Assembly: GCA_012932865.1 (NCBI GenBank)
Contig: SAXG01000004.1
Coordinates: forward strand, 1,178,001 to 1,242,000
Reading direction: 5' to 3'
DNA length: 64,000 nucleotides
Source of the DNA: Amylostereum areolatum
Taxonomy: Eukaryota > Basidiomycota > Agaricomycetes > Russulales > Stereaceae
Shown here: one piece after another, positions 34,935 to 47,062 of the stretch
Layout of the letters: each line of letters opens with the position of its first letter
How positions within the stretch are numbered: the stretch's first letter is position 1
Notes under the pieces: model-generated
What the model was told of the DNA's origin: nothing
The model's input: the letters and a program-made list of their open reading frames with translations, nothing else
Databases searched by the model: none
Program-made: the position numbers and the translations under genes

Positions 34935-35899
34935 ATGTCCTGAATCCACTGGTACCATCGACTTCGTTTTCGAAGGCGAGACCTTCAAAACGTGGTACAA
35001 ACTCGTCGGAGATCTCAAATCGGGAGCTACACCCCTCGTGCTCCTCCACTGGTGGTCCCGGCGTCACCCACAAGTACTTGATCAGCCACGCAAAGCTCAC
35101 CGCATCTCGCGGCATTCCAGTCATATTCTACGACCAGATCGGGTGTGGCCAGTCCACCCACTTGAAGGACAGGCCGAAGGAGTTCTGGTCCATCCCCCTT
35201 TTCATCGCCGAGCTCGACAACCTCCTCGCCCACTTCCAAATCGCCGATAACTTCAACCTCCTGGGTCACTCTTGGGGAGGTGTGCTCGCATCCGAGTACG
35301 CCGCCACCCGTCAACCCAAGGGTCTCCGCCGCCTCGTACTCGCCAATTCCCTCGCGTCGATGCCGCTCTGGGAGATATCCGTCTCCAAGCTGCTCAAGAG
35401 GATGCCGCAGGAGATTCAGGACACGCTGAAGAAGCACGAGGAGGACGGTACGATGGAGAGCAAGGAGTTCCAGGATGCGATGAACATCTTCTACCAAAAG
35501 CACATGTGCAAAGTCAATCCATGGCCGCAGGAGCTCATCGACTCGTTCGATGCGATGGGGCAGGATCCGACGGTCTACGTCACCATGTGTGTCCTTGACT
35601 TCGATGGCATGTTGTCGCCTGTATGCTGATGTGCTTTTTTCAGGCAAGGACCGTCCGAGTTCACGATCACGGGCACACTCAAGACCTGGACCATCGAAGA
35701 TCGTTTACATACCATCACGCAGCCTACCCTCGTCCTGAATTCGATCGATGACGAGGCGCAAGATGAATGCGTTGGTCCGCTCTTCCAGAAGATTCCGCGT
35801 TCGAAATGGGTGCAGTTTGCGAAGAGCAGCCACATGCCATTCCTGGAGGAGGAGGAACGATATCTTCAGGTCGTTGGAGATTATCTCACGCAGGCTTAG
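34935..35899 (+). CDS. Alpha/beta hydrolase, proline iminopeptidase / amino-acid amidase type, with frame breaks
   Basis: Serine hydrolase of the S33 family, releasing N-terminal proline or hydrolysing amino-acid amides. Visible: TIDFVFEGETFKTWYKLVG (about 34950), the oxyanion motif GGPGVTHKYL (from 35051), PVIFYDQIGCGQSTHL, the nucleophile elbow GHSWGG (about 35264-35281) with catalytic Ser, and, after an intron at 35587-35643, GPSEFTITGTLKTW, NSIDDEAQDE (Asp) and SSHMPFLEEEE (His) to TAG 35897-35899. The catalytic triad is complete. Two one-base breaks are visible: after ATG (extra T at 34938) and inside the HGGPG motif (extra T at 35050). These abolish a continuous reading frame as given; errors or a young pseudogene are both possible. 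Confidence 0.78.
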
Positions 35900-36295
35900 C
35901 AGCAATTTGAAGGAAGTTGCAGTATACGGTGTACGATCAGTTACGACTCGGAGGTCAGCTTATATTCCTCTGTGAATGTCAGTACTACTAGCGGCGAATT
36001 GCGTTCATCGCGTCTACAAACACCTGGGAGGGTATGTACGGGGTTATTCTCTTGAGCCCTTGGTTTTATTACGCTAGCTTTCGTGGGCAGTCTCGCAGAA
36101 CCTGCGCGTTGACGTTGCGGCCTTGGACCAATTACATGGACACGTGATATAGATTGTAATTCCAAACGCGCCGCCTTTTCTTTTTCGTCCGTCCTCCAAC
36201 ATCCCATAACTTCCAATCGGCCGCTTGCTAGCTCTGCTTATCCGACGACCGCACCCCTATTGAAAGCCCTTCACTGTCAAAATATTGTTTAACCC
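35900..36295. other. Intergenic
   Basis: About 400 bases between the hydrolase and MYND copy 4, both on the plus strand. No feature beyond presumed UTR and promoter. Confidence 0.4.
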
Positions 36296-38235
36296 ATGGA
36301 CCTCCTCAGAGCATTTAGTAATGCCTTTGCTACCCCGCCTTTCGACTTGCCGATTCCAGGACCAGATACTGGTCAATCCCGGAAACCTGAATCGGATTCC
36401 CTCCAGAGAGGACGCAACAAGCGGATTCGGACACAGAATCGAGTGGCGATGAGATGCCCCCATTGATACCCAAGCCCCGCCCCGATCCTATCCTACCGGG
36501 TTCTCGGGTGCCAGAGAGCTCTATGGAACCACATCGAAGACTACGTGCACTTTGGGAAGCGCATCAACCCAAAGCCCATCATCCAGAGCTATATGCCCTT
36601 ACAGCGGAGCTCGGCCCACTTCCGTTGGCCGGGCGCACCGTTCGTGTTCCTGTTATCAACAACTGGGAAGTTTACGCCTATCTTGCCGATCTTTACGCAG
36701 ACATGATCACATCTCCTCATTTTTTCCAAGAGTATCCAGTCAGTCATATCTATGTCGGACTCTCACGCGTAATGCAAGGCTGACTTGTCTGCTAGGAATG
36801 GGTCGAACATGTTCTCGTGGCTCGGGCAGAAATCACCAGGCTCTGTCAGATATCGGGTGCTGGAGCCGTGACGACTGGCAAAACCCTCGACAATATGCCT
36901 GGAGTCATCAAAGCACTGTGGCTGAACAGGAAAAAGCTCATGCGTATTGACGCAGACTGGATGATAGGAACGGAAGCAAACATCATGCAGTTCACATCGG
37001 CGTCCAAAACTCTGTGAGTCGCTGCATTGTTCCCGGTGCATGAAATAGACTCATTGTAATACGGTCTGTTCAGAAAACGCATACCAGCCTGGAAATCTAC
37101 CTTTGCTGCTCACCTCGCGATGTTCTGTTGGTTCTACAAGCCGCCGATGGCGAACGCCAGCCATCTCTATTCAACGCTCTTCCTCCTCGCCGAAACGATA
37201 AAGTCGGCCTCGGATATCGGCTCTTTTGGAAAAGCGATGGTAGACGAGTTCGGCGCAGAGGCATACATCCGACGCTTTGCACGCGACCTCGAGGATCCGA
37301 ACATCGTCGACGAACCGCTGGCGGTTTGCGTTCAAGTCATGGCGGCATACATCCACCCACCTAGTCTGGTGGACCTGCGGCCCTTAATGTCAAAATCTCT
37401 CATGGCGGCGATGAAGAAACAGGCGGAAAAGGGGTCCAATGACGGACACGAATGGCGCATCTGGCACCATGCTGCCACCATTCTTCAGTACGTGTCAGGT
37501 TCCTCGAATACCACCTTTGATTAAATAACACGGGTTTCAGGTGGTGCGCCAGCGAAGGCCCTGCGTCAATGTCGACAGGGCCTATGATACGCGAAAACAT
37601 CGTTAGCGTCTTAGCTCGTGGCGTTACCCTATGTGCCTCGACTCCTCGGAGCGAAATCCGTAAGCGCTTCCACCACGTTCATTGTGATTCTGTCCTTACG
37701 AATTGTATAGAGATGTGCATTGGGCTCCTGCAAATATTTGTTACGGCAGCAGTGACATGCAAACGCTTTCGCCGCGCCGATATGAAGGAATTACACCACA
37801 CAATGCACCGCGACGCACGCAAGGATTGGTACCCCGCACTCCAGGCGCTGCGCGATATGCCACCCGTGTCCGTTTTCCAGCGAGGTCGCTACACGGAGCT
37901 CCTTGAGGCATGGACGAAATTCGGGATCGAACTGCGTTTGGATGAGAATGAATCCAGGGAGCGGTACGAGAAGGCAGGCGGGGGCACGCAAAAGGCCGAT
38001 AGCTCAGTCTGTTCGTGGAAACAGTGTGTGTACCACATAGAGAAGCCTTCGCACCCGTTACGCACTTGCGTAGGGTGCAGGGAAACATTCTACTGTAACA
38101 AAGAATGCCAATCACGGTGCGAGTTTCCCGTTACAGCTCATTCCTGCGCGCCGCTGACTTACATGCCTATCCGTGTGTAGGGATTGGAAGGAAGGAGGGC
38201 ACAAGAAGAAATGCCGCCGCTTGAAGATGGGTTGA
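36296..38235 (+). CDS. MYND-type zinc finger protein, family copy 4
   Basis: Paralog of the gene at 3306. The start is set at 36296 (MDLLRAFSNAFATPPFDLP). A 45-nt intron (36372-36416) joins GPDT to ERTQQADSDTESSGDEMPP, extending the frame upstream of ATG 36454. Then come PELYALTAELGPLPL and YLADLYADMITSPHFFQEY (about 36680-36740), and helical exons at about 36795-37015 and 37080-37490, the second with FGAEAYIRRFARDLEDPN. KDWYPALQALRDMPP (about 37825) precedes the finger CSWKQC..H..CVGCRETFYCNKEC (about 38010-38115). An intron (about 38119-38179) splits off DWKEGGHKKKC, and the stop is at 38233-38235. All zinc ligands are present and no frame break was noticed. Role unknown. Confidence 0.84.
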
Positions 38236-38419
38236 GCACCACACATGCCAGACCATCTAGAAACCCCTAATTTATCATATATGTCCACTGAAACTAGCCC
38301 ATTGTATCTGTATAATGCACACAGATGTGTACGATTAGTGTACCATTCACACTACGCTGTCTTTTTAGATTTCCGATAATGTACAGCCAACTTGTCGAGG
38401 CCAAATATTCGTGTCACGA

Positions 38420-39010
38420 TCAAGTTCTAAACAAGTCATCCACCAGTCCCGATGACGGATACGAAAATCTCACAGACTCACCACAAGCATTCTTGGAATG
38501 AAGGTGGCCATAAACCAGACGAATGTCGCCGTCTTGCTTGCCCAAAGCCACACCGTCGGATGCGATCCAAAGGCGTCCTGCACCACGACCTTGGCAAAAT
38601 CCTCTAAAGATGTGCGCGCACGTCGACCTGAAAGGTCCATCAGTCGGCGCTTGGATGGCCAAACACTAAGACACACCATTTCCGGTGTGTGTTGTAGCGA
38701 CGCTACTGTACAGAGAATTGGAGATAAGCTGGAGCGGCGTCAATGTCCAAATCACCGTCCACGAACCGTCGTAACGCCCACCTACAAATCCATGCTAAGA
38801 AGAGAACATGGTGAGGCGAAAGGAAAAGCTCACCCGAACGGTGCCAGCTCGAGGCGCAAGGTGTCACCATAAATCTTCAATGCTGCTTTAGCTGCGCCAT
38901 ACATCGATGGATATGGTAAGGGAAGTTCTCCTACGATACTTCAATATTGACGATACGACCACGCGTGGATTGAGTGGTAGAGGATACTCATGATAGACCT
39001 TCTTTGATTG
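38420..39010 (-). pseudogene. Relic of an AYR1-like short-chain dehydrogenase
   Basis: Only the 3' half of an SDR gene related to 27153-31951 is present. VGELPLPYPSMYGAAKAALK (about 38870-38940) retains Y-x3-K and continues to GDTLRLELAPFG. A later piece has RTSLEDFAKVVVQDAFGS and VWLWASKTATFVWFMATFIP, the C-terminal hydrophobic anchor. One base is missing at about 38942, between RIVNI and the following segment. The upstream region to 39010 shows only a degraded match, and the cofactor-binding half is absent. It lies between MYND copies 4 and 5, repeating the SDR-next-to-MYND arrangement. Confidence 0.72.
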
Positions 39011-39200
39011 CACGACGAGGTTACTTATGACGACACGGACAAAGGACTTGAAGCGAGTGGTGATAATGCCGTACTTTCACATTTATATTGCTGTAGGCAG
39101 TAAGCTCAAGCACTAAATTACATCTGAGAAATACAAACATCTCCCGTACAAAGTGGTGATCACGAGCTTGTCGTGTCGTGTCGCCCGACAACGTCAAGGC

Positions 39201-41042
39201 TCAACCAGACTCGGGGCCCTTAAGGCGACGGCATCGTGCTTTATGACCACCTTCCTTCCAGTCACTATAGTTTTGATAATAGCCATGAGATATTGTCTGC
39301 ATGATACCTTGAAGATCCACATACCTTTTTTGGCATGTACGTCCACAGTACCGAGCCTCGCATCCCCGGCAGACCTGCAGAGCCGTGGCGCTACGATGGA
39401 TATAATACGTGCACTCCTTCCACGAGCAGTAGTGGGCAGCGTGCCTTTGGAACCTTGCCTTCTCCCTATCCTCGTCCAATCCCGCCGCACTACCGAGGTC
39501 CTTCCACGCCGCTATGAGGGTTTTGTATGCAGCTTGACCTCCAACGCTATAACCAGCGTCGCGAGCCTGCTTCATGGTGAGATACCAATTTTCGCCCAGA
39601 GCGGCCTTGAGCTCGTCAAGAAATCGATCTCTCCGTCCGTCGTCATGAAGAAGTCGACCCACCAGGCCCGCAGAGACCGCTGCCACGACAGATGACGCTA
39701 TCGGGAACAGTTGAGATATATGGTCACTGTAACATATCAGGATGACGCACCTTCGTGTACGTATTTATATTGCAAATGTTCTTGAAAGCCTTCGAGACAT
39801 GCGAGCATTGTCCCTGTGAGCATCGAAAGAACGTCTTCTCCATCACATAGCGATACGTTCCCAGCTCCTAGTAGCCTATAATCAAGCTTCACGGCCAGCG
39901 TCCTAAATACAAAAGTCATGATCAGACTTGACGGAACAATGGCAGAAAATCACAGAAAAAGGCTGACCGTAATACCTCGAGAGCAGTGAGCCACATCATG
40001 CCGTGTCGGCTTGGCTCCGTCCTGGCGGCGCGTTGCTGGCAGGCAATCAGTATCGCATGGAATATTTTTTTGAACGACATGTAGACGTCCATGTCATGTA
40101 TCATCAATCCGAGCGTGTTGATAGAGCTCATGAGCTGTACGGTGGGTATATCGGCATTGGTAATGTCGTCCCCGAACCGCCGAAGCAGTGCTTCGGTGCC
40201 GAAAGTGGATTCTACTTCCTGGACAAAGGATCGATAGTGAAACCAGACGACATCTCCGGGGATGCAATCAACAAGAACGCCGGAGGCGCATATGCAGCAT
40301 GAGGCTAATTCGGAAACGGGAAGTTGGAGCCGACACATAACCGAGAGGTGCATGAAGTTCGACATTGTGGTCTCCTTGACTCGATCCCTGTACGATAAAT
40401 GTTATGAGTGAGAATGCAATGTATACGGATCGACGCACCTCCAATTATAGAGATCGTAATATTTTTGCAGTACCTCCGCGATGCCACTCATCAGGTCGTA
40501 TGACCGTATCGCCTTGCCACAATCCTTCCACAGTGCAGCCCACATCGAGGAGGCTCCATCGAGGAGCCGATCAACAAAATCTATGGAAGATGGATCGTTG
40601 TGGCTCAAGCGTGCAGTGAGTAGGATTATCATGAGGATGCATGCATTCAGCGACTAGTCGTCAAGTGAGCAAAGCTGTCAAATTGGAGGGACGCGCGAGA
40701 AGTATGTACCTTCGATTCGTCGAAGAAACGTGCGTCCAGGATCATTTCGCGACAGAGGTCCGCCAGCCCACCTGGGTGTATGATAGACATCCATATGTTG
40801 TCTTTGACCTCATTCCTATGAGATAATGGAAGCAGATAGTCGCCAAACGTCTTCATGTGGAGTATAATGTCAATTTCTGGACCACCGTTCGCCCTTGCAT
40901 GGTACAGACTGCGAAGGTTCTCCACAACTTCCGATGGGTTGTTGTGTAGGCCGACGTTGAGCTCCGAAAGGGCCTCTTCATTGGGGCGTTCTGCAGTAGC
41001 GAAGTCCATATTCGACATATGTTGACCAGCACTGGAAGGCAT
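39201..41042 (-). CDS. MYND-type zinc finger protein, family copy 5
   Basis: Paralog of the gene at 3306. The start at 41042 gives MPSSAGQHMSNMDFATAERP. The conserved block PSEVVENLRSLYHARANGG and the segment LADLCREMILDARFFDES follow (about 40725-40790). Helical exons: about 40632-40440 (FVDRLLDGASSMWAALWKD), 40365-39960 (TFGTEALLRRFGDDITNAD) and about 39900-39740. The C-terminal exon has GENWYLTMKQARDAGYS and the finger CSWKEC..H..CRGCEARYCGRTC (about 39330-39430). An in-frame intron of about 60 nt separates QKR from DWKEGGHKARC; the stop is 39201-39203. The inner Cys spacing is one residue shorter than in the other copies (GC-EARYC against GCGETRYC), which may weaken zinc binding. Confidence 0.8.
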
Positions 41043-42810
41043 GAACGGATCTCAGGTCATGTACGCTGGAATGGTCAGAGAAAAGCGACACACCTGAGTC
41101 GTTTTGTACTAAATCACACCGCAGAGAGGCAGGCCTCTACACTGAAAAGAGCCTTGTGTAGGTTTCGTACCGCGAAGTAGACCTTGGAAGTCTCCTGGGG
41201 ACAGACAAACTGAACCAAGGCTGTTCCTGGCGCGCACACACTTGCGGTTAATTAAGCAATGCCGTCGTCGTAAAGCTTTCGTTTGAAAAGAAGGCAGCGT
41301 ACCTTCGGATAATATTGAGATATGATTTGGGTCTTGGGCAGCGAACGAAATGAAAGTATGAGGACTGTATATGGGAGGACAGATGAAGAGAAGAGAACAA
41401 ACGCCTTCTGAGGATGCCCCTTAGGTAACGGACATCACCGCGCCACCCCACGCCACCACGCTGTTGACTGATTGACCACCGGACGATACTCTACCTATTA
41501 CTGAGACGACTTGCAAAGGTTCTCGAGCACATAGGCAAGGACGAAAGGAAGATAATGCAACGATGTATTTCTTCCCCAATGTACCGATTGACTTTTCCTC
41601 CATGCTCGCTATCCCGCAGGAAGGATAAGACCGTACGACGACTACAAAACAAACAGGAAGAGGTTTCAGCGGAAATTGGCATGCACGAGGACGCTGGATT
41701 CGATACGCACTTCTCTCATAACCGCAAGCTTCAGCTCCTGTGAGATCAAACGAGATTGAGGGTAGGACCTCCATCTACGACAAAAACGGCACCAGCATAT
41801 ATGTCGCCGTAGCCTGTCGAGCAACTCTCGACGACGCCAATGGTGATAATGCGCTGTGAAGCCCTTGGTACTTACTTGGTCATACTTACTACAGTATGCC
41901 ACCGGGAGCCGACCGTCATTGGGGTCGAATCGACGGTGATTGGCCTGACGCAGATCGCATCCACGCGACCGGAAAGCACAGGTCCACAAATCCTGCTATC
42001 GGTTTGGGACACGCTTAGGCCTTAGTAGGCGCTGTCTTCTCGCCAGTCGCCAGTCGCGACTCGTGCTCCACGATGTTGCACCCTCGTACATTGAGTCGCT
42101 ACGGCTGATCGACTGTTCTTTGTGTTCTTCCAGGACGTGAGGATGAGAGCAAAGCAGGAGATATAGGGGAACGATGATGATCAAGACTGAAGTACTGAAG
42201 GCCGGAGGGCGAGATGGAGATGGTGAGCCCCAAGTGAGCCTGCGAACCCAGGGTCCGGGACGGGTTGGCGGTGGGCCGGTGGCACGTGAGCAAACTAAAA
42301 TTGAACTCCCAAGAGGGTTTCCGAGAAATTGGCGCGTTTCCTTTAGGGATAAGTATCGTCTCCAGGAAGGCATAAAGGTTTTTAGCTACTTATACTCTCT
42401 AATCGAAGATCTATTCTTCCCGGGGCACTTGAGTAGAAAGCCAGCCTTAACTCGTCGGCCGTTCTTGCCGGATATGCCTTGAACCTGCGGTTGAAACTGT
42501 CCTGATTGGGAGGGGGACCCGTCGATGGAAGTTTACGAAGCGCTGCTTCTAATGGGCTGAGTGAGGGCATCTCTTGGAAGCTTGTCGCTGTGTGGAAGTA
42601 GATAGATGGTGGTTGAACGTTGAAGGTGGTGAAAAGCCTGACAAACAAAGGAAGCCTCGTACAATTGTATATTTAATCACACTTCCTTTTATCACAACTC
42701 GTGGACTTCGTACTTATGCATATCGAGGGCCAAGATGATTCACGCAGATGTCAAAAGACATTGTTGCGAAAAGAAGGGGACAAATACTCCTAGCAACAGT
42801 ATTGGAGCAT
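41043..42810. other. Long gene-poor stretch
   Basis: About 1.8 kb between MYND copy 5 and the first small secreted protein. Minus-strand frames at 41421-41774, 41996-42373 and 42382-42648 (the last with MPSLSPLEAALRKLPSTGPP) are short, show no domain and do not join by clear introns. One of them could be a small lineage-specific gene; I cannot support it further. Confidence 0.4.
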
Positions 42811-43746
42811 TCAGGCCGACGGAGGGGGCCCGGAGGCGGTCTCGCAGAAAGCGACGCGTAAGTTGACCTAGAGATTGTATGAGCACGCTAGGTGTTTAAC
42901 GTTCAGGAAGCGACGAAGGAACTCTTACATCGTCAGCGAAGCACGACAGTTTCTGCGCCTGATCGGTCTCGTTGTGGACGGCGCCAACACAGTCCGCCGC
43001 AGCACCTAATGAAGCTCGTGAGCTAGATCAAGGCCACGACTGGTGGAAAGGCTCACAGAGGCTACCGAAACCGTCGCAGCCGTTGGTATACCTATGAGTA
43101 AACCGCTGTGAGCAAACGAGAACTGACAGTGGAACAGTGAACGCACATAAACCTGGTCGCCACTGAAAAAGCAAACCTGTAAAATCGTCAGTCAGTGAGT
43201 ATTTGATGACGACGGATGATTAGATGAAATCTTACGGAGGAATCAACGACAAATCGGTAGTGGACTGCCCAGTCTGGAGAGCCGTTTCAACGCCGAGACA
43301 GCCTTCGCCGTTGACACCGCAAGAACCTGACCATATGTCGTCAGCAGCGCGACCCTCCCTTGTAAGCGATGGCGTACCAGTCTGCAAAAAGCTATAAACA
43401 TGGGCACGATGAGCTGGTCGTCCATGGTACAAGGGGGTGAACGTACACGACAGCACCGGATATGGGTCCGTCACTGGTGAACGACAATTCACCGTTGGCG
43501 AGAACATTGGCCCCGTTGATGATCAGTTGGGGCTATAAAACTGGCTCGTTCTGCGCTACGCCAACCAGTCTGCATTCACGCTTACCGTCCCTTCTCCACA
43601 GCTAAAAAAAATTCAGATGAAGCAAAGACTGCAAGTCACTGTGGCACTGACCTGTTCTCGAACGAGATGGTATGCGTCTCTGCATTGGCGCCAGTGAGGC
43701 CAAGAGCCAAGACGGAGAAGACGGCAAGAAGACGCGAAGAGAACAT
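42811..43746 (-). CDS. Small secreted cysteine-rich protein, copy 1
   Basis: Member of a five-copy family here. The start at 43746 encodes a signal peptide (MFSSRLLAVFSVLALGLTG, cleavage after ANA) followed by ETHTISFENR. Split by short introns come CGEGTPQLIINGANVLANGE, GVNGEGCLGVETALQTG, STDLSLIPP (about 43236), YTNGCDGFG, ADCVGA and a C-terminal VNLRVAFCE with a Pro/Ser tail ending TGA 42811-42813. It shares every family landmark but is the most diverged copy and lies apart, on the opposite strand. Extracellular. Homologs in mushrooms are usually hypothetical, sometimes labelled glycopeptide; the N-terminal THTVTF..RCG and the STDLSLI stretch faintly recall thaumatin-like folds, which is inference only. 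Confidence 0.8.
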
Positions 43747-44447
43747 GGCGACGATAATGGAGGGTTAAGAGAAAAGTCTGAGCTCGTCGATGAGTAGGAA
43801 GAGTGAAATTAGCCAGCCTTTATACCTTTCCCGCGGGCACCATGGCCACCTAGTGACTTTTTTACAGGTCAACGTCCGGATGACGGTGAACAAAGGCCGA
43901 CAAAAAACCCAACACAAATCTCGCTACATCCCCGGAGCACAAAAGAGGATATTTCGGGCGCTCTGGAGTAACATGAAGCCCAACCACCTGCCTTCTCCAT
44001 GCCCCAGGATACAGGCTCAGGCTTTGAACGTGGGTGGATTCACAGTCCGGCTAGATCGACCCGAGGAAAGAACATCTACACCCAAAGTTAGGCTGTCGAC
44101 AGATGGGAACAGTGTACAACGCGCCATACCTATTCTATGCTGACCTTCCCTTCTTTCTAAAGGGGGCCATAAGGCGGATACGATACAACCTTACCCTTCG
44201 CATGGCGTCTGGGAAGACTAAAGCGCACCGCGGTGGCCTTAGTCCTTTCGAATATTGCCGCGGAGCGAGTGAGTAAAATATAGGGATCCAGAGGGTTGTG
44301 AAGAACTACGAATATATATTCTTGATTACAACTTCGTTGAACCTATGGTGCGCTGAGAAAAGGATACGATGATGCTACAACATGGATGAGAGGACGGGAA
44401 AGAGGAACGTGAGGCGATATGATACAAGGTGAGTACAAGCGCCGGGG
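43747..44447. other. Intergenic
   Basis: About 700 bases: promoter of secreted protein copy 1 (TATA at 43817-43824) and 3' flank of the WDR5-like gene. No other feature is seen. Confidence 0.45.
43817..43824 (-). promoter_or_regulatory. TATA box TATAAAGG, secreted protein copy 1
   Basis: TATAAAGG on the minus strand, 71 bases upstream of the ATG at 43746. The same octamer precedes copies 2, 3 and 5. Confidence 0.7.
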
Positions 44448-45902
<1,455 letters not shown>

Positions 45903-46047
45903 CGTGCGGGACGTCGTGGACGACAATGAAGAGCGTGGGAAAGTCCGCGTCGCGCCTTCCCTCAGCACTTGTTCTCGACCATGTCCATTGACCACGACCA
46001 CGGCACACACTTCCTGTCATCGTAGCTCGCAACTTGGACACGATGTC
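45903..46047. promoter_or_regulatory. 145-bp divergent promoter, WDR5-like / EngB-type GTPase
   Basis: Only 145 bases separate the two ATGs (45902 minus, 46048 plus), so both genes must share one control region. No TATA box is evident, which suits housekeeping genes. Confidence 0.6.
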
Positions 46048-46979
46048 ATGTTAAATCTAACACATCGACACTGTCTAGGACTTCGCCGTGCCATCAGAGC
46101 TTATACCTCAGCAGCGACCACCCCGACCGACCCTGTCTTTGTTCATGCACGATCTGCAGAATTCTTGGCTGGGGCGGCAGCCATATCATCCATCCCGAAG
46201 CTCCATGGTCTTCCAGAGGTACCTCCGGGCCAGACTTCATGTTTATTATTCTCACAACATCCTTTAGGTCATCGTCACAGGTGGACCGCGTTCTGCAACT
46301 ATGTCATATTGGTTGTCCTAACATTTCCTATCAGGACGTGCAAACTCCGGGAAATCCACCCTCCTGAATGCAGTTGTAGGGAGAAGGGACTTGATGTTGT
46401 CGAGCAAACAGCCTGTACGTCCTAGACTCTTTCTCGTCAGGTCTTCACCGACACCTTGACGCAGGGTCGTACAAAAACTTTGAACTTCTTCCGTGTCGGC
46501 CATGAGCCGGGTAAACTCATTGTTGTAGATGCGCCAGGGTACGGTGCTCGTGGAAGGCCCGAGTGGGGCGACCTCTTTGATCACTACCTGAAGACGCGTT
46601 CCGAGTTTGTTACCTCTCTCCCGTGTATCCTCGCTTCCTGAGCCTGATGCTTGATCCTCCCAGACTCCGTCGTGTTTACATCCTGTTCAACGCAAAACAC
46701 GGGCTTAACAAGTCCGACAGGCAAATGCTTCAAGAACTGGATGCTCAATGTCAGTCGGGAATCTCAACGTGGACGCTCCAAGCCGTCATCACCAAGGCGG
46801 ATTCTTTGAATGCGAAGGAGATGCCTTCAAGGCTGGCAGAACTCCATAAGAACATATTTGAAGTGGCACCGACGTGCTTACCGCCTCTCGTCACGGCCGC
46901 ATTGAAGCATCCAAGATCAGGCATTGAGGGGCTGAGGAGGTCAATTTCCGAAGCATGCGACTTGTTGGCCAGACGATGA
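46048..46979 (+). CDS. EngB/YihA-type GTP-binding protein, probably mitochondrial
   Basis: TRAFAC-class GTPase of the EngB family, linked to ribosome assembly; the fungal form is expected in mitochondria. The start at 46048 (MLNLTHRHCLGLRRAIRAYTS) looks like a presequence: basic, hydroxylated and without acidic residues. Motifs: G1 GRANSGKSTLLNAVVG (about 46336-46380), then SKQPGRTKTLNFFRVG, G3 DAPGYGARG (about 46530-46556), VYILFNAKHGLNKSD, G4 ITKAD (about 46789-46803) and a G5-like VTAALK. The stop is 46977-46979. Introns lie at about 46220-46334, 46412-46467 and 46603-46670. The frame is intact. Length is close to bacterial EngB plus a targeting extension. Confidence 0.88.
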
Positions 46980-47062
46980 ACTACTAATGTATCCCGCCCC
47001 ACGTGTCATCTTTATTGGGAACATCCTTCCTCATACCAATCATACACCTTGCATTTGGCTGT

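Noticed and set aside
42382..42648. 88-codon minus-strand frame (with MPSLSPLEAALRKL)
   Set aside because: Possible small gene, but there is no domain, no convincing partner exon and no homology within the window.
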